Positions 25,196 to 35,100 of a stretch of 64,000 bases of DNA are shown piece by piece. The notes under the pieces are model-generated. The model was not told where the DNA came from and made no database searches. It worked only from the letters and a program-made list of their open reading frames with translations. Position numbers and translations under genes: made by a program. The DNA comes from Paenibacillus sp. FSL R7-0345 (GTDB lineage: Bacteria > Bacillota > Bacilli > Paenibacillales > Paenibacillaceae): the NCBI RefSeq assembly GCF_038595055.1, contig NZ_CP152002.1, positions 5,190,501 through 5,254,500 on the forward strand, written 5' to 3'. Position 1 is the stretch's first letter, and each line of letters starts with the position of its first letter.

Positions 25196-25409
25196 GTTTG
25201 GATTTCCTGATTTAAACCGCTGGCCGCGGCAGAAATCCAAACTTTGCTCATGCTTACGAAGCGAGCTTTCCTGCGGAAAGCTTTCAGGCGGACGCTCCGC
25301 TCCTCCAGTTCCAAAATCCCCTCCGCGCTTCCACCTGAACAGTAGACTTTCCCAGTTCGGGGAGGAAGAGCAGCAAAGTGATGACGGCTGGGGCTGTGCC
25401 CCCAGCGTC
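25196..25409. repeat. GC-rich intergenic module with three stem-loops
   Basis: This gene-free stretch upstream of the pyr promoter contains three inverted repeats. GTTTGGATTTC (25196-25206) pairs perfectly with GAAATCCAAAC (25232-25242). AGCTTTC (25264-25270) pairs with GAAAGCT (25276-25282). GCTGGGG (25387-25393) pairs with CCCCAGC (25400-25406), extended by GAC/GTC. Open frames here have repeat-like composition and no ribosome site, so I see no gene. It resembles a dispersed intergenic repeat, but copy number cannot be judged from one window. Confidence 0.5.
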
Positions 25410-25521
25410 ACCAGGCAAATACTATAGGCGAGGCGTCCCGGATCTCACTTTGTTAACAAATAAGTCTATCTAAGTGGAAATTTGCCATCTAATTTACCGG
25501 TGAAACCCTCTTCCCAGAGAC

Positions 25522-25655
25522 TAGTTGGAAAAACGACACTTAATTATGCTGAAATACCCTATCGCGCGATAAATAGCCCGATCTAGATGCCTTTTTTCCA
25601 ACTAATGGCCGCAGATAGCGGAAAATACCGGATTTAAGTGGCAAAAATCCAACTA
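25522..25655. repeat. AT-rich palindromic intergenic element
   Basis: A 22-nt arm at 25522-25543 (TAGTTGGA...CACTTAA) and an inverted arm at 25634-25655 (TTAAGTG...TCCAACTA) match at 16 of 22 positions and enclose about 90 bp. A related CCAACTA and AAGTGG motif set recurs inside and just upstream (from about 25475). No gene, promoter or tRNA is visible. The layout fits a small non-coding repeat (MITE- or REP-like). Confidence 0.5.
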
Positions 25656-25713
25656 GATTGGTTGGGACCTTAAACACAAACGGTAGGAGACATCAGCGGC
25701 AAAAAACGCCGGC

Positions 25714-25977
25714 TTACTTTAAAAGACTAATGAGGATTAGAGCTACGACGATCAGGGGGATGCCATACACAACAGCATAGCCCATGTAGCGAATTGGTGT
25801 AGGGAAGCTGCTTAAGCTAACCCGCTGCAGCGGGCCACCGGCCTCAATCCGCTGCTGGAGCAGCAGCTGTTCGTCAATATAAGCTCCTGTATGACGTTGC
25901 ATAACAGGGAGGGAAGCCAGCTGCCCGGCGGGTTCAACGTCGTCATTTTCAAGCTGTCTGGATTCTGAATGCTTCAC
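25714..25977 (-). CDS. Hypothetical tail-anchored membrane protein (87 aa)
   Basis: The protein has a polar N-terminal 60 residues and one C-terminal hydrophobic segment (MGYAVVYGIPLIVVALILIS), so it may be tail-anchored. I use GTG 25975-25977, which has GGAGG at good spacing. An ATG two codons upstream sits too close to that site. No family is recognised. It lies between the repeat-rich region and a GyrI-like gene. Confidence 0.5.
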   Translation of the reverse strand: MKHSESRQLENDDVEPAGQLASLPVMQRHTGAYIDEQLLLQQRIEAGGPLQRVSLSSFPTPIRYMGYAVVYGIPLIVVALILISLLK

Positions 25978-26069
25978 GCACATCACTCCTCCGGTTTACA
26001 CTGCACAGGCTCACTCTGTACTTACCCAATCCCCGATCCCATTACCTGCCGAGCTCAAATTTAACAGTA

Positions 26070-26711
26070 TTAATCAGCCTTCCGCACAGGATGCCGCACA
26101 ATCGTTTTCAGCTTTGCTATATCCGACTTGCGCGGGTCGGACAGATAAATCTCATGATGCTTCCGGATGTCCGACAGGTCACACAGCAGCCCGTTAGCAG
26201 CAATGTAGCTGTTCATTTTCTCCACTGTCGCCGGTTCATCATCATAGCTGCCGATATGCATGCACTGGACACACAGTCCCTCCGTAAAGGTTACAAGCCG
26301 CGCTTTAACAACATCGACCTGCGGTTTTTTACGGCTTACCGTCTCCACAGCAGCAGCATACACCTGCTCATTCACAAACTCAGGCTGACGGATCATCGCG
26401 GTCCAGCAGAACTTGTCCTTTCGTGTGTAATCCACCCCGTGAATGCCCTCCTGCCACCACTGGCCCTCCAGCGGAGGCACGACGTACTCGAAGTATCCCT
26501 CTGGCGCCGGACCGCTTTTAGGAGCCATTTTAATCGCATACGACAGCGCATAGAGGATTTCTACAGCCCGCTGGTATTCTCCCGCCGGCTCATTTGGATC
26601 ACCCTGTCCGTCCACCTGGATGAAAGTCATTTCCGGCACATCAATAACACCAGGCACAGTTTTGGGCTGGTATAGCTCCTTATTTGCTTTTTTAAAATCC
26701 AGCTTCTCCAT
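26070..26711 (-). CDS. GyrI-like domain-containing protein
   Basis: The 213-residue protein opens with MEKLDFKKANKELYQP and contains the GyrI-like small-molecule-binding fold: VPEMTFIQVDGQGDPN, a YVVPPLEGQWWQEG segment and LCVQCMHIGSYDDEPATV. Members bind small ligands, and some act as hydrolases or regulators. This group lacks an AraC DNA-binding domain. The ATG follows AAGAGGTGTACAT. It is monocistronic and its physiological role is unknown. Confidence 0.85.
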   Translation of the reverse strand: MEKLDFKKANKELYQPKTVPGVIDVPEMTFIQVDGQGDPNEPAGEYQRAVEILYALSYAIKMAPKSGPAPEGYFEYVVPPLEGQWWQEGIHGVDYTRKDKFCWTAMIRQPEFVNEQVYAAAVETVSRKKPQVDVVKARLVTFTEGLCVQCMHIGSYDDEPATVEKMNSYIAANGLLCDLSDIRKHHEIYLSDPRKSDIAKLKTIVRHPVRKAD

Positions 26712-26898
26712 ATGTACACCTCTTCATTTAGGCTTATACCAGCATTCTACCCCATTGAAGTAGACATCTATATGTCATATTCCGTGTCAGCCGGTAAAAT
26801 AAATGATCACTCAGCGGCTTTTTCCTATCCCCTCTGCCTTGCCTTTTTTTACTATCCCCCTCCTCGTCTGTTATGATCATTCCGGAGGCGACTTGACG

Positions 26899-27465
26899 AT
26901 GAACATGGAGCTAATAACGATTGCAGAGTGGAATGATGAGCTGTGGAAAGCCGTAGAGCCGGTATACCGAGAAGCTTTTCCCAGCGGAGCCAAGCCGGAA
27001 AAGATCCTGCACAGCATGCTGGACCGGGGAATCGCTTATCTGCACACAGGGATGATAGATGAACAAGCAGCCTCGATGGCTGTTACAGGTGTCATTAATG
27101 GAAAAGAGGGCTGGCGGCTCATCATTGATTATCTGGCAGTCAGCCGGGAAGTGCGCGGACAGGGAGCCGGTACGCTACTGCTGAATAAGATCGTGGAATG
27201 GGCGCAGAAGGAGCATGGCGTGCAGGGCGTCATTATCGAGGCGGAATCCGGAACGTCAGAGGAGCATCAGGAGCGGATTCATTTTTGGGAAAAGAACGGC
27301 TTCATCCTTACTCCTTACGTGCATCAGTACATCTGGGTACCGGAGCCGTACCAGGCCATGCTTAAGCCGCTTGCACCGGAAGTTACAGTAAATGATAACG
27401 GAGAATCTTTGTTCAAATACATCAACGCTTTTCACAAAAAGGCGTACCGTCCGCCGGCAAAATAA
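26899..27465 (+). CDS. GNAT family N-acetyltransferase
   Basis: The 188-residue protein has a GNAT motif A in VSREVRGQGAGTLLLNKIVEW (residues about 78-98), the acetyl-CoA pyrophosphate loop. HFWEKNGFILTPY, the usual later motif, follows. I chose ATG 26899 because TCCGGAGG lies 11 bp upstream; an earlier in-frame start gives a hydrophobic, unlikely extension. It is convergent with dapL and shares a terminator. Substrate unknown. Confidence 0.82.
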   Translation: MNMELITIAEWNDELWKAVEPVYREAFPSGAKPEKILHSMLDRGIAYLHTGMIDEQAASMAVTGVINGKEGWRLIIDYLAVSREVRGQGAGTLLLNKIVEWAQKEHGVQGVIIEAESGTSEEHQERIHFWEKNGFILTPYVHQYIWVPEPYQAMLKPLAPEVTVNDNGESLFKYINAFHKKAYRPPAK

Positions 27466-27510
27466 TCCTGCAACATCTGCTTCCACTATGACCTTACACT
27501 ACCTTAGTCA

Positions 27511-27550
27511 AAAAAAGCCGCCGCAGTCTGTTAAGACCGCAGCGGCTTTA
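27511..27550 (+). terminator. Bidirectional terminator between GNAT gene and dapL
   Basis: GCCGC-GC-GTCT pairs with AGAC-GC-GCGGC (27517-27546, two mismatches). A-rich sequence precedes it and T-rich sequence follows, so it serves both convergent genes. Confidence 0.8.
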
Positions 27551-27553
27551 TCA

Positions 27554-28807
27554 TTAAAATTCGAATTCAACGTCGCTCAGACGTCTTTGAATTTCGGAGA
27601 TTACACGTTTCTCTTCTTCCTCACCCTTAGCTACAAAGGTAACGGAGAAACGCACGAACGGGCCGGCATCATCCCAAGGCACGGTGGAGATCAGCTTTTC
27701 GCGGATCAGGAACTGGGAGAAATCTTCACCGGATTCGAAGCGGCGTCCGCCTTTGACACCCTTAGGTGCGGCTACATACAGGAAGAACGATCCCTTCGGT
27801 TTCTCGGCTTTGAAGCCCAGGCTGTTCAGTGCATCCACCAGCATGTTGTGGCGGCGGGAATACTTGTCAGCAATCGCTTCAGTAATCTGCGGGTTAGCCA
27901 GACCGTAAGCGGCAGCCTTCTGGATCGCGATGAACTGGCCGGAGTCGTTGTTGTCCTTAACGTCACTGAACGCTTTTACGATCAGCGGGTTACCGGCAAC
28001 AAAACCAATTCTCCAGCCGGTCATGTTATAGGACTTGGACAGGGAGTGCAGCTCCACGCCGACATCCTTGGCACCAGGTACGGACAGGAAGCTCAGCGGC
28101 TTCACGCCGTCATAAGTTAATGCTGCGTAAGGAGCATCGTGAACGACTACAACATCATACTTCTTAGCCCAGACTACTACCTCAGCGAAGAACTCAGGAG
28201 TTGCACTTGCGCCGGTAGGGTTGTTCGGATAGTTCAGGTAGAGCAGCTTCGCTTTGCGGGCAATGTCCTCCGGAATGGAGTTCAGGTCAGGCAGGAAGTT
28301 GTTCTCCTTCTTAAGCTCGACAGTATAGACTTGTCCGCCCAGGTATTTGGTGTGGGTACCAAGTACAGGATAACCCGGAATGGTCATGATCGTGATGTCG
28401 CCCGGATTGATAAAAGCGGATGGCAGCATAGCCAGGGCCGGCTTCGAACCGATGGAGTGAACCACTTCTGTTACTGGATCGATGCCTTCAACCTGGAATA
28501 CTTCCTTCAGGTAAGCAGCTGCTGCCGCTTTGAATTCAGGAATCCCGTTATCGGAGTATCCGCGGTTTTCTTCTTTCGCTGCTTCTTCAGCCAGCTTGGC
28601 AACAATGCCTGCGTCTGCCATTTCGTCCGGCTCGCCTACGCCCATGTCGATCAGTTCGATATCAGGAAAGTCCTGTTTTGCCGATGCTTTGGCGCGTTTG
28701 ATTTTTTCAAATTTATAGATGTTGGTATCCTTGCCGTAGTTAGCGCCGCCGATGCGGTCAGCAAAATTACTCTGAATAAAAGTGTTCTGGTATTGTTCAA
28801 TACTCAT
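27554..28807 (-). CDS. dapL: LL-diaminopimelate aminotransferase
   Basis: This 417-residue class I/II aminotransferase converts tetrahydrodipicolinate and glutamate directly to LL-diaminopimelate, bypassing the succinyl or acetyl route of lysine synthesis. Features are the N-terminal NIYKFEKIKRAK, the GVGEPDEM motif, YLNYPNNPTGA, and the PLP Lys in HSLSKSYNMTGWRIG. I start at ATG 28805-28807 (MSIEQYQ). The product feeds the meso-DAP used by MurE encoded in the same window. It is monocistronic. Confidence 0.9.
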   Translation of the reverse strand: MSIEQYQNTFIQSNFADRIGGANYGKDTNIYKFEKIKRAKASAKQDFPDIELIDMGVGEPDEMADAGIVAKLAEEAAKEENRGYSDNGIPEFKAAAAAYLKEVFQVEGIDPVTEVVHSIGSKPALAMLPSAFINPGDITIMTIPGYPVLGTHTKYLGGQVYTVELKKENNFLPDLNSIPEDIARKAKLLYLNYPNNPTGASATPEFFAEVVVWAKKYDVVVVHDAPYAALTYDGVKPLSFLSVPGAKDVGVELHSLSKSYNMTGWRIGFVAGNPLIVKAFSDVKDNNDSGQFIAIQKAAAYGLANPQITEAIADKYSRRHNMLVDALNSLGFKAEKPKGSFFLYVAAPKGVKGGRRFESGEDFSQFLIREKLISTVPWDDAGPFVRFSVTFVAKGEEEEKRVISEIQRRLSDVEFEF

Positions 28808-28936
28808 ATCCTTGTTCTCATCTCCTGGCATTATTTATATCCATGAAACCCATGAAGGACTATTCTACATCCTATAATATAAATATGAACCAAAACTGCC
28901 GGCAAAACCATGGATTTATCATCACTTGATTTGTAC

Positions 28937-29911
28937 TTATCTGCTTCTCAGCTGGAGCAGCAAATCTTCCATATCTGCAGGGATCGGCCGGCTGTACTCC
29001 ATATATTCACCGGTTGAAGGATGCACAAAGCCGAGTATAGCCGCATGTAGTGCCTGTCCGTTCATAGTAATGCCTTTGCTGCGGCCGTACACCGGATCTC
29101 CTACCAGCGGATGACCGATAAATTTCATATGCACACGGATCTGATGCGTACGGCCAGTCTCCAGCTGCAGCTCCAGCAGGGTACAATCTCCCAGTCGTTC
29201 CAGCACGGTAAAATGAGTCACCGACTTCTTGCTGTTCTTCTCGGTTACGGTATACAGCTTGCGGTCGTGGGGATCGCGGCCGATCGGCGCATCCACTGTT
29301 CCCTTGTCGTGCGACACGTTACCGTGTACAACAGCGATATAACGGCGGGTCACGCTATGCTCTTTCAGCTGGGCAGCGAGCGAGGCGTGGCTGGCATCGT
29401 TTTTGGCGGACATAATCAGTCCTGAGGTGTCTTTGTCAATACGGTGCACAATACCCGGGCGGATCTCGCCGTTGATGCCGGACAGATCCTTGCAATGATA
29501 CATCAGCGCATTGACCAAGGTACCTGAAGGATGCCCGACAGCCGGATGCACAACCATGCCGCGCGGCTTGTTAATTACGATAACATCGCTGTCTTCGTAG
29601 ACAACATCAAGCGGAATATCCTCCGGCACCAGGTCAGCCACTTCCGGTTCCGGTACGGATACAGCAACCAGGTCGCCCGCTGACAGCTTATAATTCGCTT
29701 TTACAGGAGCGCCGTTTACCGTAACATGTCCATTTGTAATCCATAGCTGTACCTGTGAGCGGGAAATGTCCTCTTCCCAGGATTCGGTGATGTATTTATC
29801 AATCCGTTCCTTGGCGTTTTCTGCTGCAACCGTCCACGCGGTGACGTCCTTATCCTCCTCAGAGGCTCCTCCAGCCGCCAATTCGCCAAAGTCCTTGTTC
29901 AAATCATTCAT
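28937..29911 (-). CDS. RluD-type 23S rRNA pseudouridine synthase
   Basis: The 324-residue protein has an N-terminal S4 RNA-binding domain (residues about 35-95) and a catalytic domain. The pseudouridine synthase motif HRIDKDTSGL carries the nucleophilic Asp, and GRTHQIRVHM is a conserved C-terminal motif. Homologue in Bacillus: ylyB. It overlaps the end of lspA by 8 bp, and the lspA-ylyB order matches that of Bacillus. An acidic N-terminal tail of about 25 residues is longer than usual. Confidence 0.92.
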   Translation of the reverse strand: MNDLNKDFGELAAGGASEEDKDVTAWTVAAENAKERIDKYITESWEEDISRSQVQLWITNGHVTVNGAPVKANYKLSAGDLVAVSVPEPEVADLVPEDIPLDVVYEDSDVIVINKPRGMVVHPAVGHPSGTLVNALMYHCKDLSGINGEIRPGIVHRIDKDTSGLIMSAKNDASHASLAAQLKEHSVTRRYIAVVHGNVSHDKGTVDAPIGRDPHDRKLYTVTEKNSKKSVTHFTVLERLGDCTLLELQLETGRTHQIRVHMKFIGHPLVGDPVYGRSKGITMNGQALHAAILGFVHPSTGEYMEYSRPIPADMEDLLLQLRSR

Positions 29912-30407
29912 TCCCTTCTTTTACTTCCTTCGACTCTTTCACTTCGGTAATTTCCTCTCCGCCCTTCACATCACGCAGCGTGTCCAGAATAATCAGCGCT
30001 ACCCCGATTACAATACAGGAGTCGGCCACGTTAAAGATCGGGAAGGTGTAGCTGCCGAAATTGAACATGAGAAAATCTACGACCTCTCCGTTCAGCAGCC
30101 GGTCCAAAAAGTTGCCGATTGCTCCGCCAAGCACCAATGCCAGCGCTGTAGGCAGCAGCTTGCGGGTCTTCCGGGCTTTGTTCAGGTACCAGATGATGCC
30201 GATCACAACAACAGTTGTAATTAGAATAAAGAACCACTGCTGACCCTGAAGAATGCCGAAAGCGGCTCCACGATTGCGGTGTGAGGTAATAATGAAGAAA
30301 TCATTAATAACCGGAATCTGCTCACCGAGCTCCAGCCGGGTAGCAATCACATATTTGGTACCCTGGTCAATCAAAAACACAATTAGCGCAATCAGAAAGT
30401 ACACCAC
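29904..30407 (-). CDS. lspA: Lipoprotein signal peptidase (signal peptidase II)
   Basis: This membrane aspartyl protease removes signal peptides of prolipoproteins. It has four hydrophobic helices. The catalytic Asp residues are in GNFLDRLLNGEVVDF and FPIFNVADSCI. The start is uncertain: GTG 30405-30407 has GGAG at good distance, while GTG 30417-30419 overlaps the same site. The C-terminus has an unusual Glu/Lys-rich tail of about 25 residues. Confidence 0.93.
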   Translation of the reverse strand: MVYFLIALIVFLIDQGTKYVIATRLELGEQIPVINDFFIITSHRNRGAAFGILQGQQWFFILITTVVVIGIIWYLNKARKTRKLLPTALALVLGGAIGNFLDRLLNGEVVDFLMFNFGSYTFPIFNVADSCIVIGVALIILDTLRDVKGGEEITEVKESKEVKEGNE

Positions 30408-30627
30408 AGAAGTTGTCACTCCGTTCTTATTTTTCCCGCAGCAGCGGTACGAATACTGAATAAAGACTTGTATATTGTAGCACAGGCCTCAAGAACCCGT
30501 CTATTAATGGCTTAGGCAATCTGCACCAGGCTAAAAACATTTTCCAGCGGTAAAATGGCGCCTCTCCGGTCAAGCTATCCTTGAAGGAAGGGTTTCGATA
30601 AAAGCAATTGAGAGGAGCAAAAGTCCC

Positions 30628-31359
30628 ATGAGTCACCTGACATCAGAGCAGCTGGCCCACCTGCACCAGGAACTGCTTCAGCAGCAGGAGGACATAAGCC
30701 ACCGTCTGCAAAATAATGAGCACTACGGACTGCAGGAGTCGCTGCGTGATCATACCGGCGAGCTGTCCGTTATCGACAATCATCCCGGTGATGCGGCAAC
30801 AGAGCTGTACCACCGCTCAATGGATATCTCGCTTGTAGAGCGGGATGAACATGAGCTGGAGGAAATTGATGATGCCCTGGGCGCAATGGAAGAAGGCAGT
30901 TACGGGAGCTGTGCTGTCTGCGGCGGGGATATCCCGTATGAACGGCTGTCCGTTGTTCCCTCGACCCGGTTCTGCAAAGAGCATAACCCGCGCCAGTTCT
31001 CGCCTTTTACCCGGCCTGCGGAGGAAGAGTTCCTGTCTCCGCCATTCGGGCGGACAAGCCTGGATGAACGCGAAGAACAGAACGGGTTCGACGGCGAAGA
31101 TGCCTGGCAGATTGTTGAAAGCTGGGGCAGCTCGAACTCTCCGGCCATGGCCGAAGATAATGAAATCCGCTCCTATAATGACATGGAGATTGAGGCGGAC
31201 GAAACCGAGGGCTTCGTCGAGCCGTGGGAGAACTTTGTTGCAACCGACATCGCCGGCAATCATCTGACCATCATCAAGGGCAACAGCTACCGTCACTACA
31301 TGGACACAGAGGAAGGCGATTACCTGCTTGACCCGAACGGAAAAAGATCAAAGGAGTAG
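30628..31359 (+). CDS. TraR/DksA-type zinc-finger protein (YteA family)
   Basis: The 243-residue protein has a helical N-terminal half with DHTGELSVIDNHPGDAATELYHR, a YteA family hallmark. A DksA/TraR zinc finger follows (SCAVCGGDIPYERL to RFCKEHN, about residues 91-116), then an acidic C-terminal extension. In Bacillus YteA is made in sporulation; DksA relatives bind the RNA polymerase secondary channel. Whether this form does so is unknown. ATG 30628 follows GAGAGGAGCAAAAGTCCC. Confidence 0.85.
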   Translation: MSHLTSEQLAHLHQELLQQQEDISHRLQNNEHYGLQESLRDHTGELSVIDNHPGDAATELYHRSMDISLVERDEHELEEIDDALGAMEEGSYGSCAVCGGDIPYERLSVVPSTRFCKEHNPRQFSPFTRPAEEEFLSPPFGRTSLDEREEQNGFDGEDAWQIVESWGSSNSPAMAEDNEIRSYNDMEIEADETEGFVEPWENFVATDIAGNHLTIIKGNSYRHYMDTEEGDYLLDPNGKRSKE

Positions 31360-31377
31360 CTGCGGCTGCTCCTTTTT
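31353..31377 (+). terminator. Terminator of the YteA-like gene
   Basis: GGAGTAGC (31353-31360, overlapping the stop codon) pairs with GCTGCTCC (31365-31372), followed by TTTTT. Confidence 0.85.
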
Positions 31378-31393
31378 CTATTTTGAAAGCATG

Positions 31394-31846
31394 CTAAAAC
31401 GTCTTCAGCTCCAGCTGATGCTGCACGATCCGCACAATATCAGCGATGTAATCCCCGATAATCGGCAGATTAAGCGCACCCAGCACCTGCAGAACATAAA
31501 TGATTGTCGCTGCAAAAAAGGTGAACCCAAGCGCAATCCCCACCCCGCGTGCCGTCCCCGATAAAACATTCAGCCAGATCAGGCGGAACGGGGAGTGCAG
31601 CAGCTCGGTATACTCGGCAATCCGCGCCTTCTCCATCTGCTGGGCCAGTCCGGTTGTCAGCCGGTAGACGGCATTCAGCTTTTCCTCCGGGCTAATGGCG
31701 GGTTCCTGTCCCTGTCCTGCTCCAGAATGCTCCCGTCCCGTCTCCTGCGGGTTCTGCCCGGACGTTCCGCCGCCATCCCCGGTTGTCTTAACCGTGATTC
31801 TCCCGCCTTGTACAGATTGCCTGCTCTCCTCATGCCTGTCCTTCAA
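31394..31846 (-). CDS. DUF5665-type membrane protein
   Basis: The C-terminal 85 residues match the DUF5665 pattern: an amphipathic LAQQMEKARIAEYTELLHSP helix, then two hydrophobic segments (RGVGIALGFTFFAATIIYVL and LNLPIIGDYIADIV). A long polar, Gly/Glu-rich N-terminal tail precedes them. I use TTG 31844-31846 (AAGGGAGCTGGTAAGG upstream); an ATG at 31877-31879 is also in frame but sits against its ribosome site. Function unknown. Confidence 0.7.
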   Translation of the reverse strand: MKDRHEESRQSVQGGRITVKTTGDGGGTSGQNPQETGREHSGAGQGQEPAISPEEKLNAVYRLTTGLAQQMEKARIAEYTELLHSPFRLIWLNVLSGTARGVGIALGFTFFAATIIYVLQVLGALNLPIIGDYIADIVRIVQHQLELKTF

Positions 31847-31990
31847 CCTTACCAGCTCCCTTACCCAGCATAACTGCATTCCCTGACAAGTAGAAACGGC
31901 TATGCCGTCCTTCAGAGAAGGCGGTAACCGTTTCTGCGAGAAATATAAGGATTATTGATAGCGTACAACATATAAATTCTTATATTCACA

Positions 31991-32157
31991 TAAAAAGCCC
32001 GCCCCCCCGGAGAAAAGCTCTCCAGGGACACGGACTGCTCATGCGGCGCATACCCAAGAAAGTACATGTCCCTGAAGTCAGGGCTATCTGGACTTTTCTT
32101 CTTATGCCGCTAGTATATGCCAATTCGGGACAGGTAATGCACCTGCTGCCGGGGGGC
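31991..32157 (-). ncRNA. Candidate structured RNA or complex 3' terminator after ileS
   Basis: Directly after the ileS stop, the minus strand has a closing arm GCCCCCCGG (32149-32157) complementary to CCGGGGGGGC (32001-32010). Inside are CAGGT/ACCTG (32131-32145), CCCTGA/TCAGGG (near 32071-32084), CAGGGACA/TGTCCCTG (32067-32074 with 32023-32030) and GGAGA/TCTCC (32009-32023). TTTTT follows at 31992-31996. The nested stems exceed a simple terminator. A sporulation-type -10 box CATATACTA (32111-32119) lies inside. I recognise no known RNA family. Confidence 0.4.
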
Positions 32158-35100
32158 TTAGCCTTTGATAAAAATGCCGATTGTTTTACCGCTGACATCC
32201 ACGGTTTCGAAGCTATGGTCACCGTCAAAAGCAAGCTCAGCAACCAGTACGTTGTCACGCAGCACATGCTCAAAAGCAGTTACTGCCGCTTTCAGCTCCT
32301 CGTCCAGCTGCAGGGTCAGGTCGATTCGCTTCTCGATCGCAAGATCCAGGCGTTTGCGGTAATCCTGCACCGCACGGATGATCTCACGCACCCAGCCCTC
32401 CTGCTCCAGCTCAGGCGTGATCTCGGTGTTCAGCGCTACAGTCAGACCGTAGCCGGAAGCTGCAGCAAAGCCGGATTTGGCCTGCTTCTCAACCAGCAGC
32501 TCTTCCGCTGTAATCTGCAGCTCTTCGCCTTCCGGTGAAACAACATTTACAACACCATCAGTAACCACTTTGCGGGTAGCATCGCTATCCATGCCTTTCA
32601 GGAAGCCTTGGATGAAGCCGACGTTTTTGCCGTATTTTTTACCGGCTACTTTGAGGTTCAGCTTCAGGGTGAAGTCAACAAAGCCGCTGTCGCTGTTCTC
32701 CAGGACAATAGATTTTACATTGATCTCATCCTTGATGATCTCTTCGTAGTCGGCGATATCAAAGTCACGGTCCAGCGACACGATCAGCTCGGACAGCGGC
32801 TGGCGGTTCTTGATCCCGGTCTCGTTACGCACGTTGCGGGCCAGCTCGACAATGCCTCTGGCGCTTTCCATATCGCGTTCCAGCTCAAGGTCGATCAGGC
32901 TTTCGTCCGCTTTTGGATAGTCAGCCAGATGCACGCTTTCCCCGCCGCCCAGGTTCGTAAAGATATCCTCGGACAGCATCGGTGTGAACGGAGCCATCAG
33001 CGTAGCTGTCTTGAGCAGAACGTGAGTCAGGGTGCGGTAAGCATCCAGCTTCTCTTCGCCCAGTCCGCTGCCCCAGAAACGGTCACGGGAACGGCGGATG
33101 TACCAGTTGCTCAGCTCATCGACGAAGTTCTCAACCGCTTTGGACGTGTTAACAAAATCGTTAACGGCCAGGCCTTTATCCACGAGCAGGATCAGGCTGT
33201 TCAGGCGGGAAAGAATCCAGCGGTCCAGCTTGTGCCCGGATACCTTGAACGGATGCTCCGCAGGATCATAGCCGTCGATGCCGGCATACAGCGTCAGGAA
33301 CGCATGCGTATTAACAAGCGTATCCACTACCTTGGATTTGGTCTCACCGACCAGGCCCCGCGAAAAGCGTTTGTTATTCCAAGGCGCACTGTCGGACAGG
33401 ATCGCCCAGCGGAACGCGTCAGTACCGTATTCGTTCATGATTTCCCACGGGTCGATTACGTTGCCTTTGGATTTGGACATTTTTTGGCCGTTCTCGTCGA
33501 AGATGTGGCCGTGAGCGATAACTGCCTTGTAAGGCGCTTTGCCCTTGAACAGCGTCGATACCGCCAGCAGGCTGTAGAACCAGCCGCGCGTCTGGTCGAT
33601 CCCTTCACAGATCATATCCGCCGGATACTGGTCTTCAAAGGTCTCATTATTTTCGAACGGATAGTGGCTCTGGGCGAACGGCATCGAGCCGCTGTCGAAC
33701 CATACGTCAATTACTTCCGGTGTGCGTACCATCACGCCGCCTTCACTGAACGGGCTGCGCAGCTGGATGTTATCCACATAAGGCTTATGCAGCTCTATGT
33801 CCTCAGGCACCTCGCCGATGGCCATTGAACGCAGCTCCGCGATGCTGTGCGGCGCAAATTCCTTGCCCGTATCCTGACAGACCCACACGTTCAGCGGAGT
33901 TCCCCAGTAGCGGTTACGGCTGATGTTCCAGTCAACCAGCTCTTCCAGGAACTTGCCGAAGCGGCCTTCACGCACATGGTCAGGGTACCAGTCTACCGTG
34001 TTATTGTTAGCGATCAGCTGATCCTTGATCGCTGTTGTCTGAATGAACCAGCTGTCTGTTGCATAATAGAGCAGCGGTGTATCGCAGCGCCAGCAGAACG
34101 GATAGCTGTGCTCGTATTTTTCTTTATTGTAGAGCAGTCCTTTTTCGGACAGCACCTTGATGATATCCAGATCAACATCCTTCACGAACCGACCGGCAAA
34201 ATCACTCACCACAGCGGTATACTTACCGGAAGTGTCTACTACATTCACGAAGCTGATACCGTTCTCGCGGCAGCTCTTGTAGTCATCCTCACCATGCGCA
34301 GGAGCCATGTGTACGATCCCTGTACCGCTTGAATTCGTAACAAAGGATGCGCCTACGATTACATTGTGCTTCTCAGCCTTGATGTAGCTGAACGGCGGAG
34401 TATAGCTCTGGCCGATAAAGTCCGCACCTGTGTGAGTGGACAGGATCGTGTATTCGCCCTTCAGCACTTCATCCACCAGGTTCTTCGCCAGGATATACAC
34501 ACCGTCTTCCTGCTCTGCACGTACATATTCCATCTCAGGGTTCATAGCCAGCGCCATATGCGCCGGAAGCGTCCAAGGTGTAGTCGTCCAGGCCAGCACA
34601 TAATCTCCACTGCCTTCGAGCTTGAACTTGGCTGTAGCACTCAGATCCTTAACGGTCTTGTAACCCTGCGCCACCTCATGGGAGCTCAGCGTCGTCTGAC
34701 AGCTAGGGCAATACGGGCTGACGCGGTGTCCGCGGTACATCAGGCCTTTGTCATGAACAGTCGCCAGGATGTTCCACACGCTCTCGATGTACGTGTTATC
34801 CAGTGTTACATACGGATTATCCAGGTCAGTCCAGTACCCGATCGCTTCCGTAAATTCACGCCACTGCTTCTCGTAGCCGAAGACACTGTCCTTACATTCC
34901 TTGATGAATTTCTCAATGCCGTACTCTTCGATCTCCTGCTTGCCGGAGATGCCGAGCTTCTTCTGTACGCCGAGCTCAACCGGCAGGCCGTGGGTATCCC
35001 AGCCTGCTTTACGCACGACGCGGAAGCCCTTCATTGTCTGGTAACGGCCGATGAAGTCCTTGATAACGCGGCCCAGCACGTGCCCGATATGCGGCACTCC

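Noticed and set aside
25119..25427. Frames of about 100 codons on both strands in the gap upstream of pyrR
   Set aside because: They cover the stem-loop repeat module, lack ribosome sites and have no protein-like composition.
31986..32273. Minus-strand frame of 95 codons downstream of ileS
   Set aside because: More than a third overlaps the ileS end in another frame, there is no ribosome site, and the DNA is better explained by nested RNA stems.
32608..33828. Plus-strand frame of 406 codons opposite ileS
   Set aside because: Shadow of ileS; typical antisense composition and no start context.
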